The notes under the pieces were generated by a model. That model had not been told where the DNA came from. It was given only the letters and a program-made list of their open reading frames with translations, and did not search any database. From contig JANEZZ010000728.1 of NCBI GenBank assembly GCA_026122225.1, positions 2,604,001 to 2,668,000 on the forward strand: a stretch of 64,000 nt of DNA, read 5' to 3'. The translations under genes were made by a program, and so were the position numbers. Source of the stretch: Heloderma charlesbogerti (taxonomy: Eukaryota > Chordata > Lepidosauria > Squamata > Helodermatidae). Below are positions 56,471-64,000 of the stretch, in pieces. Within the stretch, counting starts at the first letter, position 1. The number at the start of each line of letters is the position of its first letter.

Positions 56471-57090
56471 GCTTCTCAAGCTTTCTGTCTCTGGGCCCTC
56501 TTGAAAGAGAGCTAAAACTGACTGAGGACCACCAGTCACAAATAGTAGTGCAGGGTCAGAGTCAGTCACTCCAATAGAAGTAGAGTTTGGCTTTATCAGC
56601 TAGCAATTACTGAAATAATTTTATATTGATACCTAATCCCTCTTTGGAAATTTCAAAATTCTTTGCCACAGCTATTTCCTTGTAGCAAGGAGTTCTATAG
56701 TTCAGTTTCCTCAACTGAAGTACACGCTAGAGGTATCATTATTCAGCCACCCCAGTTCAGGCAGAATGTGCTGATACAGAGGCCCTAAGTAAAGAACACT
56801 TTATTGTATATTGTTTTACTCCTTTCCCTCACATGCCTCTCAAAGTATTCTTACCCATCTCCTGTCATGTTGTCTCCCCTTCTCCGTTTACACTTAACTT
56901 GTATTCTGTCCCCAAGTGCCTAACTGCCAGTGTCTTTCATCTCTCCCTCCTGCTGCTTTTACATTCACTTCCTCCCATAACACCTTCCCTCTCTTATCAC
57001 ATTCTTCTTTATTCCCAGTTTTTTAAAAAATATATTATTTAAAATATTAACCTTGCTTTCTAACCACCTTCCATTGCCACATCTAACTGG
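56471..57090 (-). mobile_element. hAT-like element, second copy
   Basis: Reverse complement relative of about 255-850. Shared blocks include ccctctttggaaatttc, gctatttccttgtagcaagg and cttcctcccataacacc. One end (gcttctcaagctttctgtct) looks like a hAT terminus. Confidence 0.55.
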
Positions 57091-57785
57091 ACCTAGCTTA
57101 AGCAGGGGGCTGTCCTCACAAGCAATTGCGTGCGAAATAAGAGCAGTCTGAATTCCCTTGCGACAGATGTCATCACCAATCTGCTGCCAGCCAGCCGCTT
57201 CCCTCTTGAAAAGCTGTATTTTCTGAAAATCCTTTAACTCTGACTTTTTTTTCACTGAAAGCAGCTACCTGGCGGTTTTACCACAGTGTGCCATGTTCCC
57301 CCACATTGAATTCTGGACGTGCCTCTGTGACCTAGCAGTGATGTAGTCAAGCGGTGGGATGCCTCATTTCCTCGTTTCCATAATGGAAGTAGTTTTTCCC
57401 ATTGAGAAAGGAGAGCGCAGCAGTGACCGTTCCTATTACCACAGTAGTAGGGACGCTCATTCACCTTAGCTAGCCTGCTTTTAATCTTTAACCTATCCCC
57501 CACTCCCTCCTGTGCATGTTTACTCAGAAGTAAGAAATAAATCTCACTCCCCTGTGGTGAAAGGCTTAAAGGCTAACTTTAGTAACTTTCCCTAAACTGC
57601 TCTTTCGCTTCTCCATTGCTCTATTAAGTTGCTATTGCGATGTTGTGCTTCTCTGATGTTCTGTGGTTTCTCTGTTGTTATTTAAAGTCCCTTGTCCACT
57701 TTATTGCAGTAACAATCTTTTGGGTTTATGGGAGCTTCTCATTGCAAGCAGGGAGAAGGAGAAAGGGAGAAAAAGGATGTGTGTA
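57091..57785. other. Unassigned
   Basis: No gene or repeat recognised. Confidence 0.4.
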
Positions 57786-58062
57786 GAAGCAATAACTCCA
57801 GGGCAGAGTGCTGGAATGGGGCAAAATTGAGGGGTTGAGCTGCTCTCAGGGGGAGGCATTCAGATGCTGCACTCGAGAATCAGAGATTTTGGCTTCTCAA
57901 AGCAAAAGTGTGCACGTGGCAAAAAATAGGGTGGGAGCAATAACTTCTGCAGCAGATTGCTGGAATGGGGTGAAATTGGAGTTGTGCGAAGCTCTCAGCA
58001 GGAGCCTTCAGATTTTGGCTTCTCCAGGGAAATCTGCACACATGGGGAAAGCTGGCTGCTCT
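57786..58062. repeat. Two-copy tandem repeat, about 148-bp unit
   Basis: agcaataactccagggcaga (57788) recurs as agcaataacttctgcagcag (57936). Each unit then has tgctggaatggg, a cagat block, ttttggcttctc and a gcacacgtg-like block. The second copy is slightly shorter. Non-coding. Confidence 0.8.
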
Positions 58063-58915
58063 CCATTCATAATAATGCAGTAGCGGGGGGGGGGGAGCCT
58101 GGACAGGGGCGGGAAACAAGCCTCTCTTATTGGTTGAGCAGCCCCTGCCAGTTTGATGATGTTCAGTTCTACTCCCCCACCGCACCGGGAAGTATGTTCC
58201 TTTCAAGTGCTGTGTGACCCCTGAAAACTGGATTTTAAAGGTACGCTACACTTGACTCGTCTTGCTTCGTGTGTCCCTGATGGACCAAAGCTGATTCAAT
58301 GAAAATCCGGGTAATACTCCAACATGCTTCTCATTCCATTGTTGTGAAGACTCCCCGCAGTTCATTTCCAGCTATAAAGCTGGCAGCCCTGACCTGCATG
58401 ACAGCACTGCATTAACATTAGGGTTTTTTTTTAATTCAAGAAAAATGTATGTTGGTGCCCCTTCAGCAAACAAGAGAAGATCCACATGTGCAAATTTATT
58501 CTGCAATATGGCTCATGGACAGAGCATATGCTTTGTGTGCAGAAGTCTTTGTCTGTTACCAGCCAGTGATGACAATACCGATCTGATCTACATGGACCCA
58601 TGGCCTAATCCAGTATAAACGAAGCAGCTTCCTGTTCCTGTTTATGTAAATTGTACATCAATGTTGTGAAATGCATTTTTAAAAAATACGTGTTTCAAAG
58701 TATGCTTAGGCTTGCCCTTCAGAAGTTTTCTCTCTTGTCAAGAATTATCAAAGCCAGATCAACAAAAGTGCTGCTTCTTTGGGTTGGTATCTTGACCATA
58801 AGCGAGCTCCTGAATCCACTTTGAGCTCCTTCTGCCCTCTTCCTGTGGGGGAAAGAGCCTGTAACCTGGACAATGGCATCAACTGGAAAGGGTCAGAATG
58901 CGATAGACACTTCTA
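58063..58915. other. Unassigned with an old SINE
   Basis: A poly-G tract at about 58085-58095. About 58500-58645 (atggacagagcatatgcttt ... ccagtataaacgaagcagct) is a diverged plus-strand tRNA-derived SINE like that at 10424. Confidence 0.5.
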
Positions 58916-59097
58916 GACATCTACTGTACATCTACTGGTTTTATTCTGGCTATATTGTTATACTGTGGTTTTAATGCTTTAATATTTTATATTGCTTTAC
59001 TGTGTGCTTTTTGGTTTTAATTCTTGTGAACCGCTCAGAGAGCTTCGGCTATTGGGCGGTATAGAAATGAAATGAATGAATGAATGAATGAATGAAT
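58916..59097 (+). mobile_element. L2-type 3' end with (AATG)n tail
   Basis: gtgaaccgctcagagagctt and cggctattgggcggtataga, then (AATG)n at 59070-59097. A typical L2 or MIR-type 3' end. Confidence 0.75.
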
Positions 59098-59207
59098 CTC
59101 TGTGGATTACGAAGTAAGCCGCTTTGGGAGCCAACCTTGTCTGAAAACCAGAGCATAAATAAAACAAAATTTAAAAGTGGCACAAGTCCTGTCAAAAATG
59201 GTACTAT
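59098..59207. other. Unassigned
   Basis: Short stretch with ctttgggagccaaccttgtc; no assignment. Confidence 0.3.
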
Positions 59208-59218
59208 AGTTATGTATT

Positions 59219-62200
59219 GTTGTTGCTGTTGTTCAGTTGTTAAGTTGTGTCCAACTCTTCATGACCCCATGGACCATAGCACGCCAGGCCTTCCTGTCCT
59301 CCGCTCTCTCCCGGAGTGTGCTCAAGTTCATATTCATTGCATCGGTGATGCTATCTAGCCATCTCATCCTCTGTCATCCCCTTCTCCTTTTGCCTTCAGT
59401 CTTTCCCAGCATCAGTGACTTTTCCAGTGACTTTTCTCTTCACATTTGGTGGCCAAAATATTTGAGCTTCAGCTTCAGTATCTGTCCTTCCAATGAGCAC
59501 TCAGGGTTGATTTCCTTTAGGATTGACTGATTTGACCTCCTTGCAGTCCAGGGGACTCGTAAGAGTCTTCTCCAGCACCACAGTTCGAAAGCATCAATTC
59601 TTCGGTGCTCAGCCTTCCTTATAGTCCAGCTCTCACAGCCATACGTTACTACTGGGAAAACCATAGCTTTGATTATGTGGACCTCTGTTGGCAAGGTGAT
59701 ATCTCTGCTTCTTACTAGGCTGTCTAGGTTTGCCATAGCTTTCCTCCCAAGGAGCAAGCGTCTTTTAATTTCATGGCTAGAGTCACCGTCTGCGGTGATC
59801 TTGGAGCCTAAGAAAATAAAATCTGTCACTGCTTCCATTTCTTCCCCTTCTATATGCCAGGAAGTGATGGGGCCAGATGCCATGATCTTCATTTTGTTAA
59901 TGTTAAGTTTCAAACCAGCTTTGGCACTCCCCACTTTCACCCTCAACAAGAGGCTCTTTAGATCCACTTTGCTTTCTGCCATTAGGGTGGCATCGTCTGC
60001 GTATCTGAGGTTGTTGATAATTCTCCCAGGAATCTTAATTCCAACCTGTGATTCATCCAACCCAGCATTTCTCATGATTTACTCTGCATATAAGTTAAAT
60101 AAGCAAGGCGACGATATGCAGCCTTGTCGTACTCCTTTCCCAATTTTGAACCAATCGGTTGTTCCATGTCTGGTTCTTACTGTTGCTTCTTGACCCTCGC
60201 ACAGGTTTCTCAGGAGACAGGTAAGGTGTCTGGTACTCCCATCTCTTTAAGAATTTGCCAGAGTTTGTTGTGATCCACACAATCAAAGGCTTTAGCGTAG
60301 TCAATGAAGCAGAAATAGACGTTTTTCTGGAATTCTCTTGCTTTCTCCATGATGCAGCGAATGTTGGCGATTTGATCTCTAGTTCCTCTGCCTCTTCGAA
60401 ACCCAGCTTGTACTTCTGGTAGTTCTCGGTTCACATACTGCTGAAGCCTAGCTTGTAGGATTTTGAGCATAACCTTGCTGGCATGTGAAATGAGCGCAAT
60501 TGTGCGGTATTTGAACACTCTTTGGCATTGCCCTTCTTTGGAATTGGAATGTAAACTGACCTTTTCCAGTCTTGTGGCCACTGTTGAGTGTTCCAAATTT
60601 GTTGGCATATTGAGTGCAGCACTTCAACAGCATCATCTTTTAGGATTTTAAATAGTTCAGCTGGAATACTGTCATCTCCGCTAGCTTTGTTGTTACTAGT
60701 GCTTCCTAAGGCCCACTTGACTTCACTCTCGAGGATGTCCGGCTCAAGTTCAGTGACCACACTATCATGGCTATCAGGGACATTAAGATCTTTCCTGTAT
60801 AGTTCTTGTGTGTATTCTTTTCACCTCTTTTTAATCTCATCTGCTTCTGTTAGGTCCCTGCCTTCTTTGTCCTTTATCATGCCCGTCTTTGCACAAAATG
60901 TTCCCTTGAGATCTCCGATTTTCTTGAAGAGATCTCTAGTCTTTCCCATTCTATTGTTTTCCTCGATTTCTTTACATTGTTCATTTAAGAAGGCCTTGTT
61001 GTCTCTCCTTGCTATTCTTTGGAACTCTGCATTCAGTTGGATATATCTTCCCCTTTCTCTTTTGCTTTTCGCTTCCCTTCTTTCCTCAGCTACATGTAAA
61101 GCTTCATCAGACAGCCACTTTGCTTTCTTGCATTTCTTTTTCTTTGGGATGGATTTCGTTGCTGCCTCCTGAACAATGTTATGGACCTCCGTCCATAGTT
61201 CCTCAAGCACTCTGTCTATCAGATCTAATCCCTTAAATCTATTTCTCACCTCCACTGTATATTCATAAGGGATATGATTTAGGTCATACCTGAATGGTTT
61301 AGTGGTTTTCCCTACGTTCTTCAATTTAAGCTGAAATTTTGCAACAAGAAGCTCATGATCTGAGCCACAGTCAGCTCCAGATCTTGTTTTTACTGACTGT
61401 ATGGAGCTTCTCCATCTTTGGCTGCAAAGGACATAATCAATCTGATTTTGATATTGAGCATCTGGTGATGTCCATGTGTAGAGTCGCCTCTTGTGCTGTT
61501 GGAAAAGAGTGTTTGCTATGATCAGCATGTTCTCTTGACAGAACTCTATCAGCCTTTGTCCTGCTTCATTTTGTACACCAAGGCCATGCTTGCCTGTTAT
61601 CCCAGTGATTTCATGACTTCCTACTTTAGCATCCCAATCCCCTATGATGAAGAGGACATCTTTTCTTGGTGTTAGTTCTAGAAAGTGTTGTAGGTCTTCA
61701 TAGAACTGATCAACCTCAGCTTCTTCGGCCTCAGTGGTTGGGGCATAGACTTGAATTACTGTGATGTTGAATGGTTTGCCTTGGATTCGTACTGAGATCA
61801 TTCTGTCGTTTTTGAGATTGTACCCCAGTACTGCTTTTCCCACCCTTTTATTGACTGAGTGCTACTCCATTTCTTCTAAGGGATTCTTGCCCACAGTAGT
61901 AGATATAATGGTCACCTGAATTAAATTCGCCCATGTTTATCCATTTTAGTTTGCTGATTCTCAAGATGTCGATGTTCAGTCTTGCCATCTCATGTTTGAC
62001 CACCTCCAGCTTACCTTGATTCATTGATCTTACATTCCAGGTTCCTAAACAATATTGTTCTTTACAGCATCGGACTTTCTTTTCACCACCAGACACATCC
62101 ACAGCTGAGTGTCCTTTCGGCTTTGGCCCAGCCGCTTCACTCTTTCTGGCGCTACTTGGAAATTCCCTCTGCTCTTCCCCAGTGGTATATTGGACACCTT

Positions 62201-62437
62201 CCGATCTGAGGGGCTCATCTTCTGTCGTCATATCTTTCAGCCTTGTGATAAGTTCCATGGGGTTTTCTTGGCAAGAATACTGGAGTAGGTTGCCATTTCC
62301 TTTTCCAGTGGACCACATTTTGTTAGAACTCTCCACCATGACCTGTCCATCTTAGGTGGCCCTGCACAGCATAGCTTATGGCTTCACTGAGTTACGCAAG
62401 CCCCTTCGCCACAACAAGGCAGTGATCCATGAAGGGG
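59219..62437 (-). mobile_element. RTE-BovB LINE, essentially full length
   Basis: A 3,219-bp BovB on the minus strand with (GTT)n-like tail. The duplication AGTTATGTATT is perfect at 59208-59218 and 62438-62448. It has the same 5' end as the copy at 38962. Confidence 0.95.
59440..62339 (-). pseudogene. BovB ORF2, several frameshifts
   Basis: The coding region is broken into at least five frames. They are 61848-62339 (LGTWNVRSMNQGKL), 60821-61843 (DWDAKVGSHEI, GSDHELL), 60431-60760, 60210-60608 (FIDYAKAFDCVDH) and 59440-60075 (YADDATLMAES). One lesion is a two-base deletion near 61855 relative to the 38962 copy. At the codon where the copies at 38962 and 50436 have TGA, this copy has CGA. Domain order is intact; the copy is dead. 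Confidence 0.9.
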
Positions 62438-62448
62438 AGTTATGTATT

Positions 62449-63300
62449 ACCCTCTGCCAATGGCTAGATTCAAATGCTATGTACTTTGGACTTGTTTATT
62501 TGTTGTTGTACCTGGGGAAATTCATAAAATTCATCTTTTTAAAAAGGTAGTATATATAAAGTTTCGAACTGACTAGTGCAAAGGGCACCAGTTGTAACAA
62601 AACTAAACCCAGGAATGCTAAACTGCATACAACTGGATAACACAAGTATAAATTATATAATTTTGTAATATAAAGGGACAAAAAACAGTGTGTGCACAAA
62701 AAGGACCACAAAAGTAACAGCACGATACAAAGAACAGAATTACAAAATGTAGCTAAAACTGGCTAAATGCTACAAGGACAAACAGTAATTAATTATAGCT
62801 GGAAGTTGTGGCCTTCAATTTTTACATTAATCCGGATATATTCCTATTTTGCAACAGGCTTCCTCAGAAGTGAAAATCATACAAACGGAAAAGACATCAC
62901 ATTTTCATATCGGTACCCTTTGCACTATAAATTATATTATCCCCATTTAAGGTTGCACATCAGTACATAACGGTGTTGCAATCTGGATAGACCGAATAGT
63001 CACAATAAACTCACCGCCATGGCTGAGATAAAGATGTGGGAGTGAAAACAATCTCTATACCCAACTGAAACGTTGTTTATCCTATGGAAGACTTCACATC
63101 CAATTATCACCCAGTTCTTCCAAAGAATGCTGACTAAAAAACAAAAATAACTTAACACTATATGAATTCAGATAAAGAAATATAACCATTAGAGAAATAT
63201 AAACGAATATTCAAACCTCACTTCCCCGACGCAACCAAGATAAAGAGGCTTCTGTGGCAGTGAGTTTAGGCAGGTGTGGTTGCCCAAGTGTGGTTGATCA
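62449..63300. other. AT-rich, possible part of the Penelope-like element
   Basis: Minus-strand motif acttctgaggaagcctgttg near 62856-62875 resembles retroelement end motifs. No protein match. It may be the inverted terminal part of the element at 63320. Confidence 0.35.
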
Positions 63301-63395
63301 CTTACAATGATTGGGCTTTGGCACACTAAAAATTTGAGAGATCATTTAGGCCATTCTGACATTGACCTGTCACTCGTAATGATCTATCTACATCT

Positions 63396-63802
63396 GGTCA
63401 TTATAGATGTGGTGGCTGTTCAATATGTGCCCACGCCATTCAAACCACTGATTTGTGCATCCTTCTGATCATCGTAAGTTTAAATTGCATCATTTTTCTA
63501 ATTGTTCCACTAAACATGTCATATATGTAGGCAAGACTTTACGTAGTATTTGCCCACGGATAGTGGAACACCATTCTAAAATCAAAAATCATATTTTAGA
63601 TGCACTTTTGGTTCAACATTTTTATGACCAGGGTCACAATCATAATGAGTTGAGGTTTGTGGTCATTGACAGGATTTATGCCCACAAATATAACTGGTGC
63701 AATTATGATAATTTACTTCTGCGAAAAGAATGGATCTTTAAACTGAATACTGTTCATCCTCATTGTTTGAATCTGAATTTAACATCTTTCCTGATTGAAT
63801 GA
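63396..63802 (+). pseudogene. Penelope-like GIY-YIG endonuclease domain, frameshifted
   Basis: The zinc-linker motif HYRCGGCSICAHAIQTTD is at 63396-63451 in one frame. The rest (63455-63802) is in another, so one base has been gained or lost near 63452. The second part reads HHFSNCSTKHVIYVGKTLR, then RIVEHHSK, QGHNHNELRFVVIDRI and LLRKEWIFKLNTVHPHCLN. IYVGKT is the second half of the GIY-YIG core, EH and the later RKEWI contribute the expected arginine and glutamate. The reverse transcriptase that should lie upstream was not found. Confidence 0.78.
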
Positions 63803-63935
63803 GCAGTATCTATACATTATATTATTAAGTCAACAGTTCCTTTCTGAGGGTAATACATTTCTGATTAAATGAGCATTATGTATTTAGGTTATGTTATCAA
63901 GTTAACCATTCTCCACTGTGGTAATATGTTGGCGA
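63790..63935. repeat. Two-copy tandem repeat, about 70-bp unit
   Basis: cctgattgaatgagcagtat (63790) recurs as tctgattaaatgagcattat (63860), followed in both by tatt/tatca, aagtcaac/aagttaac and gtaata blocks. It lies directly after the endonuclease frame. Confidence 0.75.
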
Positions 63936-64000
63936 CTCTATTCTTGGTTGAATCCCAAAGTAAAATTGATATATTCTAAGCAAAACCATGCACATACTTT

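Larger units (their letters stand above)
63320..64000 (+). mobile_element. Penelope-like element, endonuclease end
   Basis: The 3' part of a Penelope-like retroelement, recognised by its GIY-YIG endonuclease (below) and a tandem 3' repeat (63790-63935). It continues to the window edge. Confidence 0.75.

Noticed and set aside
57880..58206. 108-codon minus-strand frame as RFX8 first exon
   Set aside because: It lies in the 148-bp tandem repeat and does not resemble the RFX8 N-terminus.

Overview
The window is nuclear DNA of a vertebrate, most probably a squamate reptile (lizard or snake). It is AT-rich and intron-like. It is packed with the repeat mix typical of squamates: RTE-BovB LINEs (some almost full length), CR1, L2, L1-like and Penelope-like retroelements, MIR-like and tRNA-derived SINEs, many hAT-type miniature elements, a Harbinger-like family and a SPIN-type hAT element. 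Species is not determined. I saw no prokaryotic features, CRISPR array, rRNA or free tRNA gene.

Two host genes are recognised, both on the minus strand. CREG2 (secreted CREG-family glycoprotein) has exon 2 at 12543-12712 and its first coding exon at 18154-18612, inside a CpG island with the promoter just above it. Exons 3 and 4 were not found and probably lie left of the window. Above CREG2 come four exons matching RFX8, an RFX-family DNA-binding protein: 55546-55669, 49695-49780, 26919-27054 and 25853-25911. This gene order and orientation (RFX8 upstream of CREG2) is, from memory, the same as in human. The last RFX8 exon carries an in-frame TGA, and several expected exons cannot be found, so RFX8 looks decayed here.

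Layout: 1-12.5 kb holds a hAT element, a CR1 interrupted by a SINE and a hairpin-rich hAT element, Penelope fragments with hammerhead-like cores, a 165-bp tandem repeat and a truncated BovB. 12.5-19 kb is CREG2. 19-26 kb holds a CR1 and a nearly intact L2 that ends 48 bp from an RFX8 exon. 26-49 kb is RFX8 intron filled with DNA transposons, an L1-like insert, a full-length BovB (38962-42181), a three-layer transposon nest (42.6-44.0 kb) and a 2.4-kb SPIN-type element carrying a GC-rich exon-like segment (46651-49062). 49-56 kb contains two RFX8 exons and a 3-kb BovB. 56-64 kb has a second full-length BovB (minus strand) and the endonuclease end of a Penelope-like element.

Most long open frames belong to retrotransposons. 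Insertion boundaries were set, where possible, from target-site duplications (TSDs) read directly in the sequence.
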